Origin: Bacteroidota bacterium
Lineage (GTDB): Bacteria > Bacteroidota > Bacteroidia > Chitinophagales > UBA10324
Assembly (NCBI GenBank): GCA_014190575.1
Contig: BJGQ01000003.1
Coordinates: forward strand, 62,001 to 126,000
Reading direction: 5' to 3'
Length of the DNA stretch: 64,000 bases
Part shown: in pieces, positions 44,957 through 53,925 of the stretch
How the letters are laid out: each line of letters begins with the position of its first letter
Numbering within the stretch: the stretch's first letter is position 1
Notes under the pieces: model-generated
What the model saw: the letters and a program-made list of their open reading frames with translations, nothing else
Database searches by the model: none
Told to the model about the DNA's origin: nothing
Program-made: the position numbers and the translations under genes

Positions 44957-46018
44957 CTAATTCTGTTGATGAAGTTTGGTGCGAACAAAATCAAAAATAA
45001 TTTTATCGAAACTAATTTTTTCCTCGGGTTGAAATTTCATTTTAATTGGTAAAGTAAATAATCTGTTATGCAACAGAGATGTATCATTTTGAAATTTCAT
45101 TAATCGCATTGCATCTTTTTCAGTTGTAATAATAACTGCATCTTGATCATTGAGTTTTTCATAAGAGGAAACTATATTTTTCAAATCATTTGAAGTGAAA
45201 TCGTGATGGTCGTTAAATAGTAGCGATTGAAATTTTATCCCTTGTGAGTTCAAATAATCAATAATGTATTTTGGTTTTGCAATCCCGCAAATGAGCAATG
45301 CATTTTTTAAATCACTTAATTGTTTTAGTTTTTTTTCTTTAGTAAAAAATTGAATAGGGCTTCCATAATCCAATCCAACAAAAAAGACTTTCGAAGAATC
45401 AATTGCTGAAATATTTTTCAAATAGTTTTTGCGAATAGTTTCATCAGGATAAGAATTACATTTCGTAAAAATGATGACATCAGCGCGACGATAAGCGTTT
45501 TTATTTTCCCGTAAATTTCCGGCGGGCAAAAGAGCATCATTAAAAAAGGGGGTGTTAAAATCACTCAATAAAATATTCAATCCGGGTTTCACCCAACGAT
45601 GCTGAAATGCATCATCCAACAAAATTAAATCCAGTTCATCTTCAGCTAACATCAATGCAATTCCGGTTGCGCGGTCTTCACAAACACTGACCATTGCATC
45701 CGGAAAATTTATTTTCAGCTGTAACGGTTCATCACCACATTCGCTTGCGGTTGAATTCAACTCCACCATTTTAAATCCGTTCGTTTTCCGTTTATATCCA
45801 CGACTTAATACACCGGTTTTGAAAATATCTGTTGTCAGTTCAAGTAAGTATTCCACCATTGGAGTTTTTCCTTGTCCGCCAATTGCTAAATTTCCTACAC
45901 CAATTACGGGAAGGTCAAATTCAATACTCCGGTTTATTTTTTTATCGAAAAGAATATTTCGAAAATGAATTCCGACAGCATATAAAATAGAAAAAGGAAG
46001 TAGTAAAACCTTGCGCAT
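44957..46018 (-). CDS. lpxK: Tetraacyldisaccharide 4'-kinase
   Basis: A 353-residue inner-membrane-associated kinase that phosphorylates the 4' position of the lipid A precursor. The N-terminal membrane helix (LLLPFSILYAVGIHF) is followed by VIGVGNLAIGGQGKTP, the P-loop, at about 38-53. ATGIALMLAEDELDLILLDDAFQHRWV (Walker B and the conserved DDxFQH) is present. The presence of this gene shows an LPS-bearing outer membrane. It is co-directional with the phosphorylase gene. Confidence 0.95.
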   Translation of the reverse strand: MRKVLLLPFSILYAVGIHFRNILFDKKINRSIEFDLPVIGVGNLAIGGQGKTPMVEYLLELTTDIFKTGVLSRGYKRKTNGFKMVELNSTASECGDEPLQLKINFPDAMVSVCEDRATGIALMLAEDELDLILLDDAFQHRWVKPGLNILLSDFNTPFFNDALLPAGNLRENKNAYRRADVIIFTKCNSYPDETIRKNYLKNISAIDSSKVFFVGLDYGSPIQFFTKEKKLKQLSDLKNALLICGIAKPKYIIDYLNSQGIKFQSLLFNDHHDFTSNDLKNIVSSYEKLNDQDAVIITTEKDAMRLMKFQNDTSLLHNRLFTLPIKMKFQPEEKISFDKIIFDFVRTKLHQQN

Positions 46019-46099
46019 AAAGTAAAAGGCGAAAGTAATTCAAAGCATGATTTGATTTCATAACTGAACGACTACTAATTTCGCGCAAAAATATTCTCA

Positions 46100-47197
46100 A
46101 TGAAACTCAACGAGATCATAAAAGTGCTCGAGCAATTTGCTCCGTTACAATTGCAGGAGAGTTATGATAATGCAGGATTGATAACCGGAAATCCGGAAAT
46201 GGAAATCAAAGCGGCATTACTGACTTTGGATAGCACCGAAGAGGTGATAGATGAAGCCATTGCCAACAATTGCAATCTGATAATCGCCCATCATCCGATT
46301 GTGTTCAGTGGATTGAAAAAAATAAATGGAAAAAATTATGTGGAGCGTGTAATTATTAAAGCAATAAAAAATGACATTGCCATTTATGCAGCGCACACCA
46401 ACTTTGATAATGTTCGTGCAGGAGTGAATAAAATAATTGCCGATAAACTCGGCTTGATAAACACTAAAATTCTTTCGCCTAAAAAAAATCTACTGAAGAA
46501 ACTCTTCACTTTTGTTCCCGGCGAACATGCTGAAGCAGTTCGTAATGCTCTGTTCTCTGCAGGAGCCGGACACATTGGAAATTATTCGGAATGTAGTTTT
46601 AATGCTGAAGGCTTCGGAACTTTTAATGCCGGTGAAGGAACAAATCCATTTGTTGGCAATCATGGAATCCGTCATCGCGAAGAAGAAATAAAAGTGGAAG
46701 TTATTCTTCCGTTGTGGAAGGAAAAACAAGTTGTAAAGGCGCTTTTCGATTCGCATCCATATGAAGAAGTGGCTTATGATATTGTTCCTTTAGATAATAT
46801 TTATCAGGATGTTGGCGCAGGTTTGATTGGCGAATTGGCGGTTGCAATGGATGAAATTAATTTTCTTAAGCACATTCAAAAGACCATGCAAACCACAATG
46901 ATTCGCCACACAAATTTCCTGAATAAAAAAATTACAAGAGTTGCAGTTTGTGGTGGTGCCGGAAGTTTTTTACTGAACGATGCAATTAATAGTGGCGCTC
47001 AGGCTTTTATTACTGCCGATTATAAATACCACCAGTTTTTTGATGCGGATGGCAAGGTCTTAATTTGCGATATAGGTCACTATGAATCAGAGCAATTTAC
47101 CCCTTTAATTTTTGCGCAATTATTAAACGAATATTTACCTACATTTGCCACTCTTTTTTCAAAAACCAACTCAAATCCAATTAAATATTTTCATTGA
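46100..47197 (+). CDS. Nif3-like dinuclear metal-centre protein
   Basis: A 365-residue member of the Nif3/YbgI family (GTP cyclohydrolase I type 2-like). Metal ligands are visible in LIIAHHPIVFSGLKK (HHP), in AAHTNFDNV and in DIGHYESEQF near the C-terminus. A central CutA1-like insertion (about 130-240) is typical of the long form found in Bacteroidota. The role is not settled. Its stop overlaps the start of the next gene as TGATG. Confidence 0.93.
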   Translation: MKLNEIIKVLEQFAPLQLQESYDNAGLITGNPEMEIKAALLTLDSTEEVIDEAIANNCNLIIAHHPIVFSGLKKINGKNYVERVIIKAIKNDIAIYAAHTNFDNVRAGVNKIIADKLGLINTKILSPKKNLLKKLFTFVPGEHAEAVRNALFSAGAGHIGNYSECSFNAEGFGTFNAGEGTNPFVGNHGIRHREEEIKVEVILPLWKEKQVVKALFDSHPYEEVAYDIVPLDNIYQDVGAGLIGELAVAMDEINFLKHIQKTMQTTMIRHTNFLNKKITRVAVCGGAGSFLLNDAINSGAQAFITADYKYHQFFDADGKVLICDIGHYESEQFTPLIFAQLLNEYLPTFATLFSKTNSNPIKYFH

Positions 47198-47955
47198 TGT
47201 CGAAAGCAAAAGAAATGATTAAAGGTTCTGACATTTCGGTAGAAGAACGACTCCGTTACCTTTACAAATTGCAGAAAATTGATTCAAAAATTGATGAAAT
47301 CCACATTCTGAAAGGTGAACTTCCAATGGAAGTGCGCGACCTTGAAGATGAAGTAACCGGATTGAAAACCCGTGTTGCCAAGTACGATGATGAAATCAAG
47401 GAACTTGAAACAACCATTGCCAACAAAAAAGTGGCTCAAAAGGAATCTGAAGCGCTGATAAAAAAATATCAGAAGCAACAGAACAATGTGAAAAACAATC
47501 GTGAGTTTGAAGCGTTGAGCAAGGAAATGGAAATGCAGAAACTCGAAATTCAGTTGGATGACAAGCGAATTCGCGAAGCCAATGCACAAATTGATTTCAA
47601 AAAAACTTCCATTGCCGAATGCGAAAAAACCATTAAGGCAAGAGAAAAGGAATTGAAACAAAAGAAGGCCGACCTTGATAACATTGTTGAAGAAACTGAA
47701 GCTGAAGAAAAAGCTTTGTTAAAAAAATCAAAAGACGCTGAATCAAAAATTGAAGACCGTCTTTTACATGCATATCATAAAATCCGGACTAATTATAAAA
47801 ACGGAATGGGACTCGTAACTGTTCAGCGTGGCTCTTGTGGCGGTTGCTTTAATGCAATCCCTCCTCAGCAGCAGATGGAAATTCGCCAACACAAAAAAAT
47901 TATTTTGTGTGAGCACTGCGGACGAATTTTGGTCGACGAGGTTCTTGGAAACTAA
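47197..47955 (+). CDS. Coiled-coil protein with C-terminal zinc ribbon (zf-RING_7)
   Basis: A 252-residue protein with a long antiparallel coiled coil (about 20-190, Lys/Glu/Leu heptads) and a C4 zinc ribbon at the end with SCGGC and CEHC. This family often lies next to Nif3-like genes, as here, and is thought to bind nucleic acid. The frame also offers TTG 47194, but ATG 47197 is chosen; it overlaps the Nif3 stop by one base. Confidence 0.92.
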   Translation: MSKAKEMIKGSDISVEERLRYLYKLQKIDSKIDEIHILKGELPMEVRDLEDEVTGLKTRVAKYDDEIKELETTIANKKVAQKESEALIKKYQKQQNNVKNNREFEALSKEMEMQKLEIQLDDKRIREANAQIDFKKTSIAECEKTIKAREKELKQKKADLDNIVEETEAEEKALLKKSKDAESKIEDRLLHAYHKIRTNYKNGMGLVTVQRGSCGGCFNAIPPQQQMEIRQHKKIILCEHCGRILVDEVLGN

Positions 47956-47984
47956 TAGACAATTAAGTCTTTTAATAATAAACG

Positions 47985-48013
47985 AATCAGCCCTTTTGCA
48001 GGGCTGATTTTTT
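47985..48013 (+). terminator. Terminator of the Nif3-zinc ribbon operon
   Basis: AATCAGCCC (47985-47993) pairs with GGGCTGATT (48001-48009) across TTTTGCA, followed by T. It lies 30 bases after the zinc-ribbon gene and just before the TPR gene. Confidence 0.85.
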
Positions 48014-48022
48014 ATAAGGTAA

Positions 48023-49537
48023 ATGAAACACATTTTTAAACTGATTGCATTAAAACAATTCTTCATCGCATTGATGATGTTATTGATTTCATTCTCGGTT
48101 TTTGCTGAAACAAAGTATTCATTTGATAAAACTTGCCAGCTTGCTTATTACAGCATGATGAGCTTGAAGTTTGATGAAGCCAATAAATATTTGGCTGAAG
48201 AAAAAGCAAAGTACCCTGATAATTTGATACCTTATTTTATTGAAAACTATGCTGATTTTTTTTCGCTTGCTATAAATGAAGATGCAAATGAATTATTAAA
48301 AACAAAGAGTAATAAAGACAAGCGACTCGCAAAATTATCTACCGGCGAAAAGGAATCTCCGTGGTATTTATACACGCAGGCGGAGGTGAATATGCAGTGG
48401 GCATTCGTGCACTTAAAATTTGAAGACTATTACACCGCATTCTTCGAAATTAAAAAGGCATACAAACAATTACAGGACAATCAAGAAAAATTTCCAGGTT
48501 TTGTTGCCAATAAAAAAAGCCTGGGATTAATTCATTCGCTCATTGGAACTGTACCTGACAGCTATAAATGGGCAGCCTCTTTCTTAGGATTTTCAGGAAC
48601 CATTTCACAAGGAATAGGAGAGTTGAATGAAGTTCTTGAACACGGAAAAAAAATTCCTTTTCTTTTCACCAGAGAAACAAATTACATCATGGCGAATTTG
48701 CAGATGTTGATTTTAAACAGTCCGCAATCATCATGGCAAATTGTAACGGCACCAGAATATCCTGATTATAAAACAGACCTGCTCGCCAATTTCGTTCGTG
48801 GCCATATGGCAGTTAAAAATGGTTTCAACGATGTTGCAATTGAAACTTTTAAGGTTGCTCCGAAATCTGATGTCTTCATGAAATTTTATTACATCGATTA
48901 TTTATTAGGCCTATGCAAGATGGATCGGTTGGATGCAGATGCAAATGTCCCGATGGAAAAATTCATCAAAGAATTTCAAGGTAGAAATTATTTGAAAGAT
49001 GCATACCAGAAACTCGGTTGGTATTATTTATTGAAGGATGATGAGGCAAATTACAAGTACAATTTAAGTTTATGTAAACTTAAGGGAGGCGAATTAACCG
49101 ACTCAGATAAGCAAGCAAAGGCAGAAGCAGAATCAGGCATTGCACCCAATCCATTTTTATTAAAAGTTCGATTGCAACAAGATGGAGGATATTATGATAA
49201 AGCACTTGCTTTACTTGCTGGAAAATCAACTGATGATTTCCTCGCCATAAAAGATAAAATAGAATTCACATACCGTGCAGCGCGGATTTATCATGAGAAG
49301 GGAGAGATGAATAAAGCCATTCAGTTTTATCAATCCACTATTACACGAGGGGAAAAATATCAGTATTACTTCGCTGCTAATGCAGCACTTCAGTTAGGAT
49401 TAATTTATGAAGACAAAGGATTAATGGATAAAGCCGCTGAATATTTTCATAAATGCTTGGCTATGAAAAATACTGATTATAAAAATTCGCTCGACCAAAA
49501 GGCAAAAGCCGGATTGAATCGTTTGGAGAAAATATAG
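48023..49537 (+). CDS. Exported TPR protein
   Basis: A 504-residue protein with an N-terminal signal or anchor (LIALKQFFIALMMLLISFSVFA) and a helical body of tetratricopeptide-like repeats, for example YYSMMSLKFDEANKYL, GEMNKAIQFYQSTI and LGLIYEDKGLMDKAAEYFHKCLAM near the end. It probably acts as a scaffold in the envelope. It has no enzyme motif. It starts ten bases after the preceding terminator, so it needs its own promoter or read-through. Confidence 0.75.
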   Translation: MKHIFKLIALKQFFIALMMLLISFSVFAETKYSFDKTCQLAYYSMMSLKFDEANKYLAEEKAKYPDNLIPYFIENYADFFSLAINEDANELLKTKSNKDKRLAKLSTGEKESPWYLYTQAEVNMQWAFVHLKFEDYYTAFFEIKKAYKQLQDNQEKFPGFVANKKSLGLIHSLIGTVPDSYKWAASFLGFSGTISQGIGELNEVLEHGKKIPFLFTRETNYIMANLQMLILNSPQSSWQIVTAPEYPDYKTDLLANFVRGHMAVKNGFNDVAIETFKVAPKSDVFMKFYYIDYLLGLCKMDRLDADANVPMEKFIKEFQGRNYLKDAYQKLGWYYLLKDDEANYKYNLSLCKLKGGELTDSDKQAKAEAESGIAPNPFLLKVRLQQDGGYYDKALALLAGKSTDDFLAIKDKIEFTYRAARIYHEKGEMNKAIQFYQSTITRGEKYQYYFAANAALQLGLIYEDKGLMDKAAEYFHKCLAMKNTDYKNSLDQKAKAGLNRLEKI

Positions 49538-49841
49538 GACTATTTTGACGAAATTAATTCAGTATCGAAAACTATAATTGCAAAGATAGTTTAACATTTG
49601 CAAAATTTGAAATAGGGATTCGGATTGTTTGGTCTCGTATGAATTAATTTTCTGGAGGTTGATTAATAATTTATTTACCAGGGTAATTTATTGCATTTGA
49701 TTTAATCCGATGTAATATCAAAGGATTTAAAACTATCACAAGATAAAACAGAAAATATACAAACATCTTAATAGAAGTTACTAGCTATTAATACTTTATA
49801 ATATCGAATTTACGGAAAATTTTATTTTGAAAAATGTTAAT
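49538..49841. other. Intergenic spacer with no recognisable feature
   Basis: About 300 AT-rich bases separating two convergent genes. I see no conserved ORF, RNA fold or repeat apart from the terminator at its right end. It may simply hold decayed sequence. Confidence 0.6.
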
Positions 49842-49876
49842 AAAAAAGGGACTGTTTGATCAAAACAAACAGTCCC
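49842..49876 (-). terminator. Terminator of the T9SS-secreted protein gene
   Basis: GGGACTGTTTG (49848-49858) pairs with CAAACAGTCCC (49866-49876) across 7 bases, and on the minus strand TTTTTT (49847-49842) follows. It lies 20 bases after the stop of the minus-strand gene. Confidence 0.85.
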
Positions 49877-49896
49877 GGAAAAAATTATTGGAAAAT

Positions 49897-51909
49897 TTAT
49901 TCTACAATCATTTTGTTGGTGATTTTTTCACCATTGATTTCAACAGAATAAAAATAAATTCCTTTAGTAAATTTCTTACATGGAATGGTAATAGTATTTA
50001 AACCGCTGTTGTATTGCTTAGCAGGTATGGAGTAAATAACCTGACCAAGAATATTAGTAACTTCTACTTTAGCAATAGTTGCCACGGGAAGAGTTAAATA
50101 GAACGATGTGTTATCTGAAGCAGGATTTGGTAAATTTTGAGAAACTTTAATATTCTCATTTATTACAGAAGAATTTACTCCATCACTTCCATAATCAGAA
50201 GCTGCGAAATTTACTCCTTTTAAAAAGTAATGCAATACGCTATGCTCTCCGTTTCCAGAACCATCAGCCGAAGCTGTGGTTGTTACAGGAACATTAAATC
50301 CTGTGCCACCATCTGAAAATGTTTTGTCGCCAACATAAAGCCAGAAGTTGTCACCTTCATATTCAGTTCCTGTAGTAAAATTTTTAACATATGTAGGAAG
50401 GTGAGAAACAAGGTCCAAACTCCGACCAACAATATCAGGGTAATAATTATTAATATCTACAGTGAAATCTGTTTCCTGCCACATATAAAACATTTTTTCT
50501 CTTGACTGATCCATTGACATTTGAATTCTTGCATCTATACCATAACCTGTAGTTGAAGAAGTCCAATTTGACATGGATGCAGCAACAGGTTCAACTTGAA
50601 TCGAATCAATCAAAAATGCATTCCAACCATTTCCGGATGAGGAATCCATATAAACATCGAACATATTACTACGAACAGTTCCATTGTTTAATGAATCGCT
50701 CCAAATAAATCCTAATGAATCAGGATTACTTGAATACGAACTGATAATCTGACAAACAATATGCAAATTATTTAAGTAATCAACGGCAATATCAATCCCA
50801 TTCTTTGAAGTAAAATAAGGGCGGGATGTACTACCATCAACAACAGGAGTTAAGAAAGGCTGAATTGCTGTTACACCTGAAAAATCAAATCCTGGTTGCT
50901 TCACCCAATTACTGCCACCATCGGTAGATTTCCAAATGATAGGCATTGGGGCTAAAAAGTCATCTACAGAGTCGCGACCAATCTGAACAATGTATCCAAT
51001 GCTACCATCAGAATTAAATGCAATGCTACCAAATGTTGACCACCACTGGGAATTATCACTAGGATCATGTGCATAGGCAGTGGTAATGTGTTGGCGGTTC
51101 CAATCAAAATTATTATTTAAAGAATTAAATGACCCGGTGTTTAATACCATGCCGTTAAAAGGAATAATAGTAGCGGTTGAATTAAAATTGTAATCTGCAC
51201 CCATCACAAAAGCTTTTGCTTGTGGTGTAACAGTAAATGAATAGCGGGGCATATGCTGAAAATATACTCCTGCTTGTCCGTTAATTTCAAATTGCAAATC
51301 ATTATTGGTACCATTAAATTGCGAACTTCCAAAGTAACTTCCTATCCAACCACCTGAAGCGGTAGATCCGCTTGTAATTGGACCCGAGATTACTGAAAAA
51401 GCATTATTTACATTGGTATTACCGGCAGGGTTATATATACCACCTGAAGGGTAACGGCTATAATGAGTTGTATCGTTTTGAATAACTAAAGAAGTATCCC
51501 ATGTTGTTCCGCCATCTATTGAAAAGGATGTTTGAATCAAGCCACTTATGCCAGGATATGAAAAGCATTGACGATGAGTGAATGAAATAAGATTGAGATC
51601 ATAATCTCCTGTTAAACTTTGTGATTCAGAAACGATTACTGAATTAAGATTCCATGAACTGGCGAATTTTATTTTTGTAACACCAGAACGAGATTGATTT
51701 TCGTGAGGAATAGATTGATTGTTCGGAATAGACAAATTAATCCCGGATTGATTGCCATCGGTCGAATTATTTAAATTCAATTTTGGCGCTTGTTTCGGGG
51801 AAGAAAGATGCGCATTGAAATTGTTTTGTGCAAAACTGTTGAATGCCAACAGCGTTACAAAAACTAATAGGAGAATTTTTTTCATTTGGTTTTGGATTTT
51901 GTTTTTCAT
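49897..51909 (-). CDS. T9SS-secreted protein with C-terminal sorting domain
   Basis: A 670-residue exported protein. The signal peptide is MKKILLLVFVTLLAFNSFA, starting at ATG 51885; an in-frame ATG at 51909 would add eight residues, and 51885 is the likelier start. Two Asp-box-like motifs occur (SIDGGTTW, STDGGSNW). The last 70 residues (VSQNLPNPASDNTSFYL to NGEKITNKMIVE) form a type A T9SS sorting domain. No catalytic motif is evident, and the middle looks beta-propeller-like. Confidence 0.82.
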   Translation of the reverse strand: MKNKIQNQMKKILLLVFVTLLAFNSFAQNNFNAHLSSPKQAPKLNLNNSTDGNQSGINLSIPNNQSIPHENQSRSGVTKIKFASSWNLNSVIVSESQSLTGDYDLNLISFTHRQCFSYPGISGLIQTSFSIDGGTTWDTSLVIQNDTTHYSRYPSGGIYNPAGNTNVNNAFSVISGPITSGSTASGGWIGSYFGSSQFNGTNNDLQFEINGQAGVYFQHMPRYSFTVTPQAKAFVMGADYNFNSTATIIPFNGMVLNTGSFNSLNNNFDWNRQHITTAYAHDPSDNSQWWSTFGSIAFNSDGSIGYIVQIGRDSVDDFLAPMPIIWKSTDGGSNWVKQPGFDFSGVTAIQPFLTPVVDGSTSRPYFTSKNGIDIAVDYLNNLHIVCQIISSYSSNPDSLGFIWSDSLNNGTVRSNMFDVYMDSSSGNGWNAFLIDSIQVEPVAASMSNWTSSTTGYGIDARIQMSMDQSREKMFYMWQETDFTVDINNYYPDIVGRSLDLVSHLPTYVKNFTTGTEYEGDNFWLYVGDKTFSDGGTGFNVPVTTTASADGSGNGEHSVLHYFLKGVNFAASDYGSDGVNSSVINENIKVSQNLPNPASDNTSFYLTLPVATIAKVEVTNILGQVIYSIPAKQYNSGLNTITIPCKKFTKGIYFYSVEINGEKITNKMIVE

Positions 51910-52051
51910 TTAGGAGCGTTAAATGTAGTATATTTTGTTATTTACAAAAAAATTTACTGTCAGCCATTTATCATATTGTTAAACCCTGATTTAAATAAAT
52001 TTTATTCAGTTAAAATTCACTGAAACCAGTAGATTACTTTTGCATTTAACA

Positions 52052-53152
52052 ATGAGTAAGCACGGAAAAATATTAGTGGCCATGAGTGGCGGAATTGACA
52101 GTACGGTTGCTGCAATTATGTTGCACAACGAAGGGTATGAGGTTATTGGAATGACAATGAAAACCTGGGATTATGCATCAAGCGGTGGTAGTAAAAAAGA
52201 AACCGGTTGTTGCAATCTTGATAGTATAAATGATGCAAGAGCAGTGGCTGTTGACATGGGATTTCCGCATTACATTATTGACATTCGTGAAGAGTTTGGT
52301 GATGCAGTTATTGAAAATTTTGTTGATGAATACCTGGCTGGAAGAACACCAAATCCATGTGTGCTATGTAATACTCACATTAAGTGGAATGCATTGTTAA
52401 AGCGTGCAAAAATGCTTGGCTGTGAATTTATAGCCACGGGACATTATGCGCAATTGAGAAGTGAAAACGATAGATGGATTGTATCAAAAGGCAGAGATGA
52501 TTGGAAGGATCAATCTTATGTGTTGTGGGGCTTAACTCAACCGGTTTTGAATATTACCCGTTTCCCTTTAGGCGGATTTAAAAAAACTGAAATCAGAAAA
52601 ATGTGTGAGGAGTGGGGTTATAAAGAACTGGCAAAGAAAAGTGAGAGTTATGAAATCTGTTTTATACCTGATAATGATTATCGTGGGTTTTTAAAACGCA
52701 GAGTGGAAGGGCTCGAAGAAAAAGTTAAAGGAGGAAATTTTGTTTTAGCGGATGGAACAGTTGTTGGCAAACATGAAGGGTATCCGTTTTATACAATAGG
52801 ACAACGGAAAGGACTCAATATTGCTCTTGGAAAACCAATGTTCGTGACTGATATAAATCCTGAAACAAATACTGTTTATCTTGGTGAAGAGGAAGAACTT
52901 AACCGGACAGGAATGTTAGTGGGTGGAATTAATTTGGTGAAATACGATTCGATTATAGATGGTATGGAAGTGACCGCAAAAATTCGTTACAAAGACAGTG
53001 GGGCTTATGCTATATTATTGAACGAAGAAAAAAATATCCGGACTGAATTTTTAAGCGAAGTAAAAGGAATTGCACCAGGTCAGTCTGCTGTATTTTATGA
53101 TGGGAACGATTTAGTAGGCGGAGGTATTATTCAAAAAAGTTTTAACCTCTGA
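52052..53152 (+). CDS. mnmA: tRNA-specific 2-thiouridylase MnmA
   Basis: A 366-residue enzyme that thiolates U34 of tRNA-Lys, Glu and Gln. The PP-loop is SGGIDST (12-18). The catalytic Cys are C103 in NPCVLCNTHIKW and C203 in SYEICFIPDNDYR. The C-terminal part has IGQRKGLNIALGKPMFV. The frame is open from TTG 52040, but ATG 52052 (MSKHGKI) gives the normal N-terminus. A TACTTTTG -7-like element at 52035-52042 lies just before it. The window also encodes two of its substrate tRNAs. Confidence 0.96.
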   Translation: MSKHGKILVAMSGGIDSTVAAIMLHNEGYEVIGMTMKTWDYASSGGSKKETGCCNLDSINDARAVAVDMGFPHYIIDIREEFGDAVIENFVDEYLAGRTPNPCVLCNTHIKWNALLKRAKMLGCEFIATGHYAQLRSENDRWIVSKGRDDWKDQSYVLWGLTQPVLNITRFPLGGFKKTEIRKMCEEWGYKELAKKSESYEICFIPDNDYRGFLKRRVEGLEEKVKGGNFVLADGTVVGKHEGYPFYTIGQRKGLNIALGKPMFVTDINPETNTVYLGEEEELNRTGMLVGGINLVKYDSIIDGMEVTAKIRYKDSGAYAILLNEEKNIRTEFLSEVKGIAPGQSAVFYDGNDLVGGGIIQKSFNL

Positions 53153-53206
53153 TTTAGAAAATTGAAAGTGTATTTTGATTTTAAATCGTTAATTGATTTT
53201 AGTGAA

Positions 53207-53887
53207 TCAATCATTCAATAAACCTGGTCTTCTTTTTTTTGTTCGTTCCATTGCTTCATTGTGTCGCCACTCTTCTATGTTTTTAAAATGACCAGAAAGT
53301 AAAATATCCGGAACTTTCCATTCATTATAAATTTCAGGTCGCGTATAAACCGGTGGGGCAAGCATGTTATCCTGAAAAGAATCAAAGAGAGCAGAAGTTT
53401 CATCACTCAATACTCCAGGAACTAATCGCACAATGGAATCAATCAAAACTGCAGCCGGCAATTCACCCCCGCTTAGCACATAATCTCCAATAGAAATTTC
53501 TCGGGTAATAAAATATTGTCGAACTCTTTCATCCACGCCTTTATAATGCCCGCATAGAATTGCAATGTTACTTTTCATTGAAAGTTGATTGGCAATTTGT
53601 TGATTCAATCGTTCGCCATCAGGAGTCATATAAATTACTTCTTCATAAATTCTTTTTGACTTCAAGTGTTTAAGGCAATTGTCAATTGGTTCAATCATCA
53701 TCACCATTCCTGCACCACCACCAAATTGATAATCATCAGTAGATTTATGTTTGTCAGTTGTGAAATCGCGGATATTGTGAATTTCCAACTCAACTAATTG
53801 TTTTTGTTGTGCTCTTTTTAAAATCGAATGATCAAATGGGCCTTTCAACAAATCAGGCAGAACGGTAAGAATATCTATGTGAAGCAT
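53207..53887 (-). CDS. trmD: tRNA (guanine-N1)-methyltransferase TrmD
   Basis: A 226-residue SPOUT-class enzyme that methylates G37 of tRNA. It has the diagnostic FGGGAGMVMM, ILCGHYKGVDERVRQYF, and ISIGDYVLSGGELPAAVLIDSIVRLVPGV, which forms the trefoil knot that binds S-adenosylmethionine. The length is normal for the family. It converges with mnmA. Confidence 0.97.
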   Translation of the reverse strand: MLHIDILTVLPDLLKGPFDHSILKRAQQKQLVELEIHNIRDFTTDKHKSTDDYQFGGGAGMVMMIEPIDNCLKHLKSKRIYEEVIYMTPDGERLNQQIANQLSMKSNIAILCGHYKGVDERVRQYFITREISIGDYVLSGGELPAAVLIDSIVRLVPGVLSDETSALFDSFQDNMLAPPVYTRPEIYNEWKVPDILLSGHFKNIEEWRHNEAMERTKKRRPGLLND

Positions 53888-53925
53888 CGGTGTAAAATTA
53901 AATTCTTAAGGAAACAAAGCATTAA

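Noticed and set aside
49538-49841. Small RNA gene in the spacer
   Set aside because: No consensus promoter and no strong fold was seen apart from the terminator that belongs to the minus-strand gene.
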